Positions 11,701 through 21,034 of a stretch of 64,000 nt of DNA are shown piece by piece. Under the pieces are notes generated by a model. That model ran no database searches. It had not been told where the DNA came from and saw only the letters and a list, made by a program, of their open reading frames with translations. The translations under genes and the position numbers were made by a program. The stretch is taken from positions 37,662,510 to 37,726,509 of the forward strand of contig NC_054741.1 in assembly GCF_018143015.1 (NCBI RefSeq), given 5' to 3'. The DNA comes from Lytechinus variegatus. Lineage: Eukaryota > Echinodermata > Echinoidea > Temnopleuroida > Toxopneustidae. The first letter of the stretch is position 1. Every line of letters begins with the position of its first letter.

Positions 11701-14700
11701 CACAGAATTCCTGGAACTGGACCCGTTGTTAAAACTATTTTCAGATTGAATCAGTGCTTAACAATAACATGAAAATAGATTATTTCTTTTGGCACATGAT
11801 ACCTTACCACTGCTAATACATCAGGTCCTAAAAATCAAAACAATGAATTCACAGTCCTGACAGAAAACTTATTACCAGTCAGCACAGATAAAGCTGCCAA
11901 TCATTATGCATCATAGCCTTACAATCAATAAACATTCTATTTTTAGACAGCAAATGCACAATACTTACAGTCGAGGGACAATGTTGCCTGCATACTGGAC
12001 CAGTTCGTAGAGGTCAGCAATCTTGTGACCTTTCTGGTACTCATCAAGGAGGTACTGTTCTAGATGACGTAATTCATCACACACACTCATATCTATAAAA
12101 TCATGGTTGTTAAGGCAGTAATATATTACCTGATTGAGGTACATGTATATAAACGTGTATTTTGTCTGTCTGATTGATTAACTCAACACAAATTACATCA
12201 CAATGGTCCAGCCAGGGTTCAGCTGAATGACTAGGGACCATAATATCCACACCCCTACTTCACTAATTTGTCATTCTTCTATTGCGCCTTCGTAGTAAAA
12301 AAATTATAGGCCTGTTCTCTCCGTATTCCCATTTCATCAAACTGAAGAGCAAGACTTGTGTATGCGTGAAGTGTATCTGCGTGCCATGCATGATGCATGT
12401 CTGTGCTGTTTACACTTTAATGTACAATTACTTAGTCAGGATTATTACTTTATCCAGTTCACAAAAAATCTGAATTCTCAACTACCAACAGGCAAACGGA
12501 CATCAATTGCTACAAATAAAAGCTTATATTACACATCATACAGCTGCAGGCCTATAGGTAATAATAATATTGACTGGCTTAATTTTCGGAAGATACCACA
12601 TTCTATTTTCCTCAGGAGGCCCATATTGCCCTTGTCAAGACTCCATTAATGCGAGACTACTTCGGGAAATATATAGGGTATCTCCCTCAAAGCCAGTCAA
12701 TGGTCTTAAGAATAGTTATCATACAAAAAACATGAATACTTTGCAATTTTGAACTACTGGTTACACGTATATGGCAGGAGCTAAATGTATCGATCAACTT
12801 GCATGTCTAAACTTTTATATAGCTATCCTGGAAATGGGAAGGAATTAGGAATCAGTAGAGTATGGGATCAACACTAACTTCAAATGTCTCATTTCAAGAA
12901 AAAAACATTTCTTGTAATTTCTTTCTTATTCTAGGTACAGTACATTTAATAGATGGCTTCTAGATAAAAATAGTACACTATAGTATGCATTAATAATTCA
13001 TAACATGGCTATCACGGTTGAGCTCTTTGTGTTGCCGCCCCCTCCCAAAAAAAAGCACACAATTATTTTCATTTTTCCCACCTCAACTTCTCTTTAAACA
13101 GTACAATTACTGTACATGAACACTTTATGTCAAATAAAATATAAAATTAATAATATGAAGTCAAATATCAAATCAAACATGTAATGTTGAATTAAATATC
13201 AAATTTATCAATCAAATATCTATTTCATCAAAACAATAACAGTACAAATTCTTATTTAGTGTTAATTCAACACAAAGACTTTGCAGGTGGTAGGTAGGAT
13301 ACATAGTTCGTAGTAACCCTTGGGTGAGAGGAGAGACGTACGTAGCTCTCCAAGCATGTTGGATGCATTCTTCAAACCGTCCATCAACTTTCCTTTATCC
13401 TGAAGAGCGAATAGAGACAGAGAAAAAACAAAGATGAATCTTAGTTCTAGGGTCGTTTCATAAAGCTGTTGGTAAGTTAAGAGCGATTTTAAGAACGACT
13501 GGTGAACCCTTCTTATGCGCTAAACCATCGCCAATTCTATATACTATTTACCACAAGAAAGGATCACCAGTTGTTCTTAAAGTTGTTCTCAACTTACAAA
13601 CAGCTTTATGAAACACCCACCTGGAGAACCTAGAGCATATCATAAAGAGATTTGTCAGAAATTTTCACACAGATGTTGTAAGCTACTGCAAATCTTTGCA
13701 GCATCTAATTAGCTGAGCGCACTTTTCAATGCACTGTCTTATATAAGTGACTGTTAAAGATTATTTATAATTTTACTTCATTTGATTTCAATTAGTCCAA
13801 TGACAAATTACAAGGTGCTTGATTTGCTCATACAATAATATGTTAACTATCTCATACAATTTTTTTTTTTTTTTTTTCACTGTCCCATTTTCACCAGGTT
13901 TTCTTAAAAATTGTATCATATCGATCAGGGCAACAATCTGCTTCAATGTGATGATAATGAAATAAATATGCATAATCCACAAAAAATATATTTGCTTTAA
14001 TCATCATTGACTGCATGACTGTACTACTTACAAGAGATCTCTTCATCTGGAAGGCTTGAACCTTGACAACCTGCTGGGCTTCCTCCAGCAGCTTCTCCTG
14101 ATCCTCAGAACCTACAGCTTGAGTTGGAGGCTAGACATTAAAGGAAACATGTGGAACATCAATGTTCTAATAATTTCTATGAAAATTATATCAATGAACT
14201 GTCTTTTGATGACATTTTTCATTTTCCTTCCAAGAATTTAGTTTGTTGTAGCCCATCGAGAACACTGCCGTCAGGTACCGGTGCTGTCTACAGTTACAGT
14301 AGATTGCCCAGGTTATTCTCCAAAAGCACCAGACACCTGGGGAGTGTTTCATGAAAGGACTTGTCAGACGATTTATCTGACAGTTACCATACTAGTAAGA
14401 GTGCTTCCCAGCCAATCAATATCAAGAAAAGGTGTACGATCTGACAACTTGTCGGACCAAAATGTTGATAAAACGCTCCCGTTTGTATCAGTTGCACGTC
14501 CCCCCAAAAATAACTGCATGTTTACAAGGCCTGTTGCAGAATGAGTAGTGTCAAAACGCAACTAAACAATTCGAGCACATAACTAGCTACAAGAAGCCCA
14601 ATGCATATCTGTGGCTAAGAATCAAGTTGCTTTTTATTTTTAGAGTTGCGTTTGATCACAACTCTCAATATGGTTTGCAATGGCACATAATTTCAAGATG

Positions 14701-17700
14701 ATAAAATTAATGCCATGATTCTTCATTGAATGCCAGAGTGACCTGCTGAAATTCGACATGTATTAAAGCTTTTCTAGGGACAGTGATTTTCCGTTTCAAA
14801 AAATGGCCTTTTCCGTTTCAGAAAATCTCAAATTCCGTTTCAGCATGTCAGAAAACGGAAATTCTGTTTCCCCATAGACTATGTACACACGGAAAGAGAC
14901 ATTTCCCTTTACACATTAATAGCAAAATCACAGCATGTACACTCGCACTGGCCAAAATTTGTATCTGCTTATGTACCAACAACACAATAGAATCCGTTCT
15001 AATCTGATCTATGCGCGTGAATTTACTAATTTTCTAAAGACATTTAGCATGCATACATCCTCACCTTTCACATTATTAGCATTATTTTACGGTAAAATCA
15101 AATTTCATCGATAATTTTGGGGTTTTTTGGACATTGTTATCATCAGTCAACGACTTTCGCCAATCCGTCGTGTTGTTACATCTTCAAACGTAGAAGGCAG
15201 CAACACACGACCGTGCAGACGGTGCAGTAGAGCGATATGAAGTGATGTGAAGCTCAACCCGGGTACGGGCGCGGGGTACTATCGAGTGTGCTGATGTCAA
15301 GAGCAGTCACGATGTGTGAATTGTCATGATTTGTAGCAAAGTGAGATCGTGTTTTCTGGGGTTTTGTGGCCATTTAGTATTCTCATTTTGTTGTTATTTT
15401 GGAGTAATTTCTGTTGCTATTCTGTGTATTTTGAGGGAAAATACGTTTTCCGTTTGAAATGCCACTTTCCGTTTGAAATGCCACTTTCCGTTTCAAAAGG
15501 CCTTTTCCGTGAATTCCGTCCGTTTTCCGCTATCGCGAAAAATCACTGTCCCTACTCTTCTGCAATATTTTTTGTTACATGTATGTCTTTTTACAAAATG
15601 AAATTTGCATCAATAGTGAGTTGAATATATTCTTAACATTCATTCTCAATTTCTCATGTCATTCTGATCCGCTGTCATGTCACAAGTTACTACTAAATAA
15701 GTGTTGGCTGGACGTATGGCAAGAGTTAATGTAATTTGTTTGATGGCTAAAATGCTTGTTTTCAACATTTGTTTTTCCTTCTTTCATCTAAAACAGACTA
15801 TAATTTCTTGTATTGTTTTTCACATGAGTGTACAGTTTCTCCTATTGATTAATGTTCTAGGGGCAGCACCCCCCCCCCCCCCCCCCCCCAAAGATGCTGC
15901 ACCATACAGATCAGAAATATGCATTAGGCCTTTGCAATATCTTTCTAAAGGAAATTTGAATTGCAAAATGATGAAAAATGGTCAAAAACAAATTTTTCGA
16001 GGTCTCAATTTTCTATATAAAAAATAAAACTGATAAAGATAAAATTTTCCCAACTGAAACACGCGTTCATGATACGTAGGTGTCATTTTCAAATGACCAA
16101 ACAGGGGGTGTTAATTCATCCAGACAAAAAGTTTATTGTAAAGATAGCAGAAAAAATAATAAGTAAATTAGTGAAAGTTTGAGGAAAATCCATCATTGAA
16201 GTTTTAAAAATTTATTGGAATTTGTATAATTTTTTTTGTAAAGTCGCTGATTAAAAAATAAATCAATGAAATGTCCGTCACCACCCAAAGCAATTGCTTG
16301 CATGGTTCATGCTTTAATCTCACCTCAGTGGCTGCCAAAATGAGTCTCAAAAGAAACAATTTTTATCGTGAATTTACCTGATTTAATGGTTCAGCAAATC
16401 TCGGCAGATTATCTCAATTTGTTGTCTTGAATACTTGATGACAGATCTGGCCCAGCTGGGTCACCAAAGGTATTATGCAATGTACCTTATGACCAACAAG
16501 GTATCGCTTGCTTTGGCTGTGAGCTGAGCTTCACTTTGCTTTTCAGAGAGTGATTTTATGTCATAAATCATGTTGATATCACATCAAAACTCTTTACAAA
16601 TATGTTAAGAATCTTCAACAATTTTAAGACTATAATTCATACCCTGGTTTATACCTCCGGGACGCATCACATTCCAAGTGATCTGATATGTTTGTGACTC
16701 CTGGTCTATTTTATTTTCCTTTTGTTCTTCGCCAACGTTACCCGACGCACACATCTGTAACGTTGGCGAAGAATAGGAAATTTTTCTCATTTTTTTTAAT
16801 GAATTCTTGTTCAAAAATAACAACGAGCTTAGAAATGTTGGAAATGTTTTATCCAATACATGATTGAGGGCTAGATCATTTAGAAAGTAGAAATCTCGGG
16901 GGTTAAAGTTTCAGGTTTTGGCGTCCTCTGTGTAGGTGAATGAGAAGGAAGACCTGGCTTCATTGAGAGTAAGCCTAGGCCTACATCAGTAAATGATTTT
17001 TACTCTCAAGAAGCCGCCTGGCTAGGTACTACCACACTGTATTGCTTCCTAGTATTAGTAGTAATTAAACTAGTATCGGATTTGGATTTGGAAAAAAATC
17101 ACTGGTTAGTGAAGTTTCAATTTCAGTACCGGTACAATATTTAGGAAATATCAGGTGCTAATGCAGTTTCGCACCGGCCGGTTACCAGCATACCTCATCA
17201 CCAATATTTGTTCGCAAATGTCATGACAAGTCTCTCAGTCACATTTCGATGTCAATATATCCACCACTTTTCAAAATATCGTGATCGGGAATAGCTGTAT
17301 TTCGGCTTCGATCTCAACGTCGTTGATCGTCTGATCGACACGGCGTAGACATCGCTTCGCGGATTACTTGGATTCACCGTGCACCGTAATGTTGATATGA
17401 ACTGAAGTTAGCAACCAAATCATGCGAACATAGATTCGCATGCAGCATGCTGGCAGTTCGTTCGCCACATTTTCGCATGATTTGGTTGCTAACTTCAGTT
17501 CATATCAACATTACGGTGCACGGTGAATCCAAGCGATCCACGAAGCGATGTCTACGCCGTGTCGATCAACGACGTTGAGATCGAAGCCGAAATACAGCCA
17601 TTCCCGATCACAAAGTGGTGGATATATTGACTGAGTGAGAGACTTGTCATGACATTTTGGGAACAAGTATTGGTGATTAGGTGTGCTGGTAATCGGCCGG

Positions 17701-18079
17701 TGCGAAACTGCAATAGCGCCAAATATCGACATAGAGAACAAAATAGAAGATGATTGCAACCAATGAATTCATATTTTTTAGCATATTCCAAAGATAAAAA
17801 AGAAGGCTTCAAGTGTATAAAGTGTCCGGACACCCGACCCCCATATACATGTAACGAACCATCGCTTGCCATGTCACCGGCCACTGCCGCTACATACACG
17901 GCACTGCACTGTCCGCTGTATTGCTCGCTGTGCATGCATGGCATGAACAAAAAACCCGGCCCCGCCTTAAAATTACAGCCCGGGATACATATTTCATAAA
18001 TAGATACTTTAGTAGTATTAATTGTTCAAGATCTTCTCAACCTATTCAAAATACACATAATCCCAAATAAGTCTTACCA
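2570..18079 (-). CDS. VPS35: VPS35, retromer core subunit (5' ten exons; 3' part off the window)
   Basis: Ten exons join in frame into 389 residues that align with animal VPS35 along their whole length. VPS35 is the alpha-solenoid scaffold of the retromer, which sorts cargo from endosomes to the Golgi or plasma membrane. The protein starts [19 protein letters not shown]. It contains the PRLYL motif at residues 106-110, the known VPS26-binding element, at the same numbering as I recall for human. Strongly conserved blocks include [20 protein letters not shown] and [14 protein letters not shown]. All nine introns seen have GT-AG ends, and every phase was checked by translation across the joins. 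The last exon in the window ends two bases into a codon, so the gene continues left of base 1; roughly half of the usual ~790-residue length is present. Introns 1, 6 and 9 are long and full of mobile-element debris. Confidence 0.97.
3504..4330. mobile_element. TTAA-type foldback element relic interrupted by a LINE
   Basis: The left part (about 3504-3618: GTTTAGCAATATT, CATGAATATT, GGTGGGCT, GATGTCACA) and the part right of the LINE (from about 4212: TCCCCACTTTC, CTTATGTCATTA) together match a continuous stretch of the foldback element at 51459-52012. The LINE therefore inserted into a pre-existing copy. A TTAA precedes the left end (3500-3503). The right arm is not clear. Confidence 0.65.
3622..4209 (+). 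mobile_element. LINE 3' fragment (CR1/L2-like), 5' truncated
   Basis: An open frame ending at 4133 encodes the C-terminal tail typical of CR1/L2/Jockey-group reverse transcriptases: [55 protein letters not shown] and LKTYLF. The annotated Met at 3660 is only internal, since the frame is readable slightly upstream. Downstream lies the family's structured tail, AAGCGCTTTGAGC then AAAAGCGCTATATAAATATT, ending in an ATGT-type microsatellite. The catalytic RT domain is absent, so this is a dead-on-arrival copy in VPS35 intron 9. Confidence 0.88.
4955..5190 (+). mobile_element. tRNA-derived SINE
   Basis: The head is tRNA-like, with an A-box-like TGGTCCAGTGATTAAGACTC and a B-box-like GGTTCAACTCC at 5010-5020. 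A non-tRNA body follows, ending with AAGCACCTTGAGCACC and an ATT-rich tail. It lies in VPS35 intron 9 in antisense to the gene. Confidence 0.75.
5440..5536 (-). CDS. VPS35: VPS35 exon 9 (residues 308-340)
   Basis: The 97-base exon encodes [20 protein letters not shown] then [12 protein letters not shown]. The acceptor is TTTTCAG and the donor GTAAGT. Confidence 0.96.
5690..5838 (-). mobile_element. tRNA-derived SINE (Gln-like head)
   Basis: On the minus strand the sequence reads ATGGTCCAGTGGATTAATTT (A box), then CTGGACTTTGAAACAGAG (a tRNA-Gln-like anticodon arm) and GGGTTCAAATCAC (B box). The body ends near CATCACCCCAAGTGAGG. It lies in VPS35 intron 8, in sense orientation. Confidence 0.65.
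6437..6546 (-). CDS. VPS35: VPS35 exon 8 (residues 272-307)
   Basis: The 110-base exon encodes [20 protein letters not shown] then [16 protein letters not shown]. It ends two bases into Arg308, before donor GTACAC. The acceptor is TTTGTAG. Confidence 0.96.
7064..7147 (-). CDS. VPS35: VPS35 exon 7 (residues 244-271)
   Basis: The 84-base, phase-0 exon encodes [19 protein letters not shown] then EYLMECIIQ. The acceptor is ATCCAG and the donor GTTAGT. Confidence 0.96.
7193..7684. mobile_element. Inverted-repeat DNA transposon relic, 'AGGGTTCCC' type
   Basis: The left end AGGGTTCCCACAGAATTTTG and the right end, read in reverse complement as AGGGTTCCCCCAGAAATTTG, match, and both continue into CATGACTTT runs. 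The length is about 490 bp. It carries no coding capacity. It lies in VPS35 intron 6. Confidence 0.75.
8554..9605. mobile_element. hAT-like non-autonomous transposon with an 8-bp target duplication
   Basis: The ends CAGTGCTGTTGTCG and CGACAACAGCACTA are near-perfect inverted repeats. The element is flanked on both sides by TATTCCCC (8546-8553 and 9606-9613), a perfect 8-bp duplication as expected for hAT. Near each end lie repeated TCGACAT motifs (for example CGACATGTCGACATG). No transposase is recognisable in its 1052 bp. It lies in VPS35 intron 6. Confidence 0.9.
9830..9967 (-). mobile_element. Fragment of the 'AGGGTTCCC' element
   Basis: Read on the minus strand it starts CAGGGTTCCCACAGTCATGG and then repeats short GGAAAA/TCATGGAAAAGTCATGG units. 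It matches one end of the element at 7193-7684. The other end is not found. Confidence 0.6.
10712..10934 (-). CDS. VPS35: VPS35 exon 6 (residues 169-243)
   Basis: The 223-base exon encodes [20 protein letters not shown], then [20 protein letters not shown] and [16 protein letters not shown], almost identical to vertebrate VPS35. It ends RYKK before donor GTGAGT. Apparent coding beyond the donor is intronic read-through. Confidence 0.98.
11424..11606 (-). CDS. VPS35: VPS35 exon 5 (residues 108-168)
   Basis: The 183-base exon encodes the rest of PRLYL, then [19 protein letters not shown] and the highly conserved [20 protein letters not shown]. It ends [10 protein letters not shown]. The acceptor is CCTCCAG and the donor GTAGGC. 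Confidence 0.97.
11969..12092 (-). CDS. VPS35: VPS35 exon 4 (residues 67-107)
   Basis: The 124-base exon encodes [20 protein letters not shown], then [21 protein letters not shown]. It ends two bases into Leu108, so the VPS26-binding PRLYL motif is split across intron 4. The donor is GTAAGT. Confidence 0.96.
13303..13399 (-). CDS. VPS35: VPS35 exon 3 (residues 35-66, first base of 67)
   Basis: The 97-base exon encodes [20 protein letters not shown] and then [12 protein letters not shown]. The acceptor is CTTCAG and the donor is GTATCC, a weak-looking donor. Phase 1 is fixed by the next exon, which completes Tyr67. Confidence 0.93.
13450..13619. mobile_element. Small foldback MITE, 'GTTTCATAAAGCTG' family
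   Basis: The left arm GGTCGTTTCATAAAGCTG and the right arm CAGCTTTATGAAACACCC are inverted repeats, and the internal arms TAAGTTAAGAGCGATTTTAA and TTGTTCTCAACTTA also pair. The length is about 170 bp. It is in VPS35 intron 2. Confidence 0.8.
14032..14130 (-). CDS. VPS35: VPS35 exon 2 (residues 2-34)
   Basis: The 99-base, phase-0 exon lies between acceptor TGTCTAG and donor GTAAGT. It encodes [11 protein letters not shown] through [12 protein letters not shown], matching the first helix of VPS35. Confidence 0.95.
14339..14480. mobile_element. ~140 bp MITE, 'GTTTCATGAAAGGACTTGTC' family, copy 1
   Basis: The ends GGGAGTGTTTCATGAA and TTGATAAAACGCTCCC are inverted repeats. The inside contains TGACAGTTACCAT, AGCCAATCAAT and TGACAACTTGTCGGA. 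Three further copies occur in the window. Confidence 0.85.
14776..15553. mobile_element. ~780 bp inverted-repeat transposon, hAT-like candidate
   Basis: The ends AGGGACAGTGATTTTCCG and TCGCGAAAAATCACTGTCCCT form terminal inverted repeats. Subterminal TTTCCGTTTC motifs occur repeatedly at both ends. The flanks GCTTTTCT and ACTCTTCT agree at 6 of 8 positions, compatible with an eroded 8-bp duplication. No coding sequence was recognised. It lies in VPS35 intron 1. Confidence 0.7.
15869..15890. repeat. Poly-C run
   Basis: This is an uninterrupted cytosine run of about 20 bases in VPS35 intron 1. Its length should be treated as uncertain in any assembly. Confidence 0.9.
16725..16773. repeat. Perfect 17-bp inverted repeat, 15-nt loop
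   Basis: Arms TTCTTCGCCAACGTTAC (16725-16741) and GTAACGTTGGCGAAGAA (16757-16773) are perfectly complementary. Weaker pairing extends outward (TTTTCCT with AGGAAA). It lies in VPS35 intron 1. Confidence 0.9.
17150..17728. mobile_element. Long foldback element, arms ~250-280 bp
   Basis: The left arm (about 17150-17428) pairs with the right arm (17472-about 17728) around a 43-nt loop. Matching landmarks include GCAGTTTCGCACCGGCCGG with CCGGTGCGAAACTGC, CACCGTGCACCGTAATG with CATTACGGTGCACGGTG, and CCAAATCATGCGAA with TTCGCATGATTTGG. Pairing is nearly perfect near the loop and has small gaps outward. No coding sequence was recognised. It is transcribed within VPS35 intron 1. Confidence 0.88.
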
Positions 18080-18110
18080 TCTTGTTGATTGCGGGGAAAA
18101 ATCTCCGATC
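18077..18110 (-). CDS. VPS35: VPS35 exon 1 (5' UTR plus start codon only)
   Basis: The start ATG (18077-18079) is immediately followed by the splice donor GTAAGA, so this exon codes for methionine alone. Exon 2 supplies [11 protein letters not shown] and gives a normal VPS35 N terminus. The upper boundary given here is arbitrary, because the transcription start cannot be read from sequence; only 18077-18079 is coding. Confidence 0.85.
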
Positions 18111-18268
18111 TCTTTACCAGTCACAATACCAAACGAGGGTCATGCGCACGTACCGTGCGTAGGCGCAGGCTATAGCTAACTTAACTGTGTATATGATATT
18201 CATGCAAAATAAGAAGGGGCGGGTTCATGGGCCGATGGTTTCTTTTACAATATTTTCTCAGTTCATTA
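18080..18268 (-). promoter_or_regulatory. Candidate VPS35 promoter region
   Basis: This stretch lies immediately upstream of the VPS35 ATG and is CpG-richer than its surroundings. It contains TGCGCACG next to CGTGCGT (about 18133-18152), a short dyad resembling an NRF1-type half-site. No TATA box is obvious. A Harbinger-like MITE begins at 18269, which limits the proximal promoter to about 190 bases unless the MITE takes part. The function is inferred from position only. Confidence 0.4.
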
Positions 18269-18677
18269 AGGCCACCTTACGACTGTTCGCGAAGAAGAAG
18301 AAGATCCGATTTTGGAACAAATCCGAACAAATCGCATTTTGCTCATTTTATGATGTGAATGAATTAAGTTAAGATTAATTGAAAGAATACTAATATAACC
18401 ATTTTGAAAGATTGCAAGTCTTTACTTTGGAGTAAAGGCCAAATTACTTTCAAATCGTAGAGAATCGTACGACTGCTATGACGTCATTACGACTAGATAT
18501 TAAATTTGCTTTTATTCTAAGAAGGATGATAGCATAGTCACATATTTGAACAGATAGAGGTATTCGTTCGATGATTTCGAACACGATAAGACATTCCAAG
18601 TCTCAATATTAGCGTCGAATTTTAATACGTTTTATTCCAAAATTGAGTCGCAGACCAATCGTAAGGTGTGGCTGCCT
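18269..18677. mobile_element. Harbinger-like MITE, copy 1
   Basis: This is a 409 bp element with ends AGGCCACCTTACGACTG and CAATCGTAAGGTGTGGC then TGCCT. It is flanked by TTA on both sides (18266-18268 and 18678-18680), the 3-bp duplication typical of PIF/Harbinger. Two more copies lie at 34659-35075 and about 37743-38107. This one sits just upstream of the VPS35 first exon. Confidence 0.82.
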
Positions 18678-18989
18678 TTATAGGATTTTGTCTATATATA
18701 GCAGAGGAAAGTTTTGATCCGCTGAACATATTCTCCAATGAAAACTGAAATAAAATATTATAATAAGATCGACGTTTAAATCGGGACAACATAAGATATA
18801 TATACTCGAGTATCAAATCATCCATGCATTCAAAAATAGTACTTTTGTAGCCGTCGAATCCCTTTCAGCCCGGTTCATTATTTTTAAACATAAAAATTGA
18901 ACTAAGTTCAAAAAATTTATCATCGTTGTTATTTCTCGGTTATGCTTTTTTTTCTTGTAATGTACACTTCAAAACAGCACGATACAGGC

Positions 18990-19205
18990 AAACATAAATT
19001 GACAAAGTCAAATATACTCTCACAATAAGACAATCCCCAACAATCAAGTCCTTTAAGAAGTCCCTTAAAACTCTTTTGCTCTAGGCAACATGTCTTCATG
19101 TCATTCTGATTTTTGTTTGCATGAATTATGTTAACTGATATTGTGAGCGCTTTGGGCCATTTGGGAAAAGCGCGTTATAAATATTGAGTATTATTATTAT
19201 CATTA
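18990..19205 (+). mobile_element. LINE 3' tail fragment (CR1/L2-like)
   Basis: The tail has GAGCGCTTTGGGCC then AAAAGCGCGTTATAAATATT and an ATT repeat, the same 3' structure as the LINE at 3622-4209. Upstream, a short frame reads SFKKSLKTLLL, like the end of the RT protein. Confidence 0.7.
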
Positions 19206-19463
19206 TATACCCGGTTAAATTTGAAGAATGATCAGGAACTTAATTATGGGTTATGATATAAAAATGACATTTGAACTGCCAAATCCTAGAACAATTTCAG
19301 GATTTGAATGTAAATTATTTGATAAAAGAAAGAAACTTAAAGGATTTAAATACAATCCGATTGTTTCGATCTGGATTTGTCTTTAAAAATGGCATTGAAA
19401 TTTCAGTTTTAACGTCCTCATGCATGCAGCCCAGTGGCTACGGTATAGCAGAGGTGTTGATTA

Positions 19464-19535
19464 TAAGGGATGCTCCAGGCTGAAGATATTTATATTTCAA
19501 TAAACAGAGTAAAATTCACAGAGCAAATGCTGAAG
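19464..19535 (+). mobile_element. End fragment of the 51459-type foldback
   Basis: TAAGGGATGCTCCAGGCTGA then AGATATTTATATTTCAATAA and GAGTAAAATTCAC match the left terminus of the element at 51459-52012. Only one end is present. Confidence 0.6.
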
Positions 19536-19669
19536 CAAAAGCTTTGGCAACTCTTTTATTTAAATATTGTAAAGAAATGGATGAAGAGAACAATATGGTA
19601 GGCCTAGCTTAAATTGAGGTTTCCCAGAGCTATCTACCCTTTGCAAAATTGGTGATGCCGAAAAAAATT

Positions 19670-19740
19670 GTATCTGCCGGGAATCGAACCCGGGCCCCCA
19701 GCTTTGAACGCCGGTTCCTTAGCCACTAGACCACAGAGAC
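19670..19740 (-). tRNA. tRNA-like gene, Glu-type body with UCA anticodon loop (possible pseudogene)
   Basis: On the minus strand 71 bases fold as a cloverleaf. The acceptor stem is GTCTCTG with CAGATAC (one mismatch), followed by a D arm GTCTAGTGGCTAAGGAA. The anticodon stem is CCGGC/GCTGG with loop GTTCAAA, then a 4-base variable loop. The T arm is CCGGG-TTCGATT-CCCGG, a perfect B box. A run of seven T follows two bases after the acceptor, as for a Pol III terminator. The body resembles tRNA-Glu, but the loop gives anticodon UCA, which would read UGA. It could be a SINE head or a decayed tRNA gene; no SINE body is seen. Confidence 0.55.
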
Positions 19741-19932
19741 GGGTTAGTGGCTAGGGCGACCCCGATCCGATTAACAGTCAGACATTTTGACACCATACCA
19801 ATTATAATTTCCTTTGTCGGGTGAAGGTGGGTTTTGAACAATGACAAGCCGCCATGCCTCAGCTGGATCAAAGCTATATTGCTTTGATACAGTATACGTA
19901 TGGGAGAAAGTATAAAAATGTGTGAAGTTATA

Positions 19933-20102
19933 CACTCTAAAAAATGAAGTGCTAATTCAGCTCTTAAAGAGCGTGTATGGTGACTGCACTTCGGAGTGCT
20001 GATTTTTCTCGTTTAAATTTGAACTAGACAAATCAGCACTCCGAAGTGCAGTCACTATACACGTTCTTTAAGAGATGAATTAGCACTTCATTTTTTAGAG
20101 TG
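19933..20102. mobile_element. 170 bp foldback MITE flanked by TA
   Basis: Arms of about 75 bp are almost perfectly complementary, with ends CACTCTAAAAAATGAAGTGC and GCACTTCATTTTTTAGAGTG. It is flanked by TA dinucleotides (19931-19932 and 20103-20104), as for Tc1/mariner-type MITEs. The loop is AT-rich. Confidence 0.88.
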
Positions 20103-20104
20103 TA

Positions 20105-21034
20105 CTGTACAACAGCTTTGGCAACTCTTTTATTCTCAAAATTTAGACACTTTGAACGTAGAAGGGTGAAAGAGAACATGGTAAGATATGGGGTTTTAAT
20201 GCCAATGATAGCAGGAGCCGAGGAAGCGGGGGTGCGGGGGGGGGGGGTGGCTTCAGCCCCCCTGTTCTCCAAAACCGTGTACAAAAACGTATAACTGACC
20301 ATTATGATTGTGATTTTTTGCATGGTCAGCCCCCCCCCCCCCCCACTTTGAAAACCGTTCTGCGGCCCATTGGATACCCCTTAAAAATATTACGAGGGAA
20401 TGTACCAGATAGCTACCAGGGATAAAATGTTTGAAGTGAATTGCAAGTGGAGCACTTCAAGATGAACTTTAGGATTGGAAAACATCTGAAAGCGCTATAA
20501 AACCATCGAACTTGACATAAATTACCATCAAAGATATAAAATTATAAATGTTTTGGTGTGCTTCACGTGCAAAATTCTGCATTATAATCTTACGCGCAGA
20601 GCGCGCCGAAAATTTGCAGTATTGTCTTTACCCCTCTCACCACTGACCCAAAACATGGAAAGACATTCCTGACTCTAAACCAAGGATTTCAACCCTTGGT
20701 TTGGGAATGATGGGGATAGGCATTGATGCAACAAAGAATGATTTTTTATTGCCTCATAATGCCGATGTTGCTGCGCAGTTTGCAGTCAACTGCTAAAAAT
20801 TATTTTGGCTGCCTTTTTTCGTCACAAGTTTTCGTTGCAAAAAGTTCTCAGTCAGGAATAGGGGTGCGAGTAAGCTTCAACTTTGCTGAAAAGGTGCAGA
20901 ACGAGTATAGTATAATACAGTAAAACACAAAGTGACGCAGCATCAAATAAAATTTGCACAACGTGAAGTATTGAATAACACACCAATACGTATTAAATGA
21001 ATAGATGCAAATAGGTGCTAAATAAAGCACACAG
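20105..21034. other. Gene-less spacer with poly-G/C transposon debris
   Basis: No gene was recognised. A G-run (about 20233-20247) and C-run (about 20329-20344) bracket a short segment resembling the ends of high-copy elements (CAGCCCCCC, then AAAACCG). TTTGGCAACTCTTTTATT at about 20119 repeats a stretch at about 19541. Confidence 0.6.

Noticed and set aside
12282-12752. Overlapping short frames in VPS35 intron 3
   Set aside because: No splice context, domain or compositional signal, and nothing matches VPS35.
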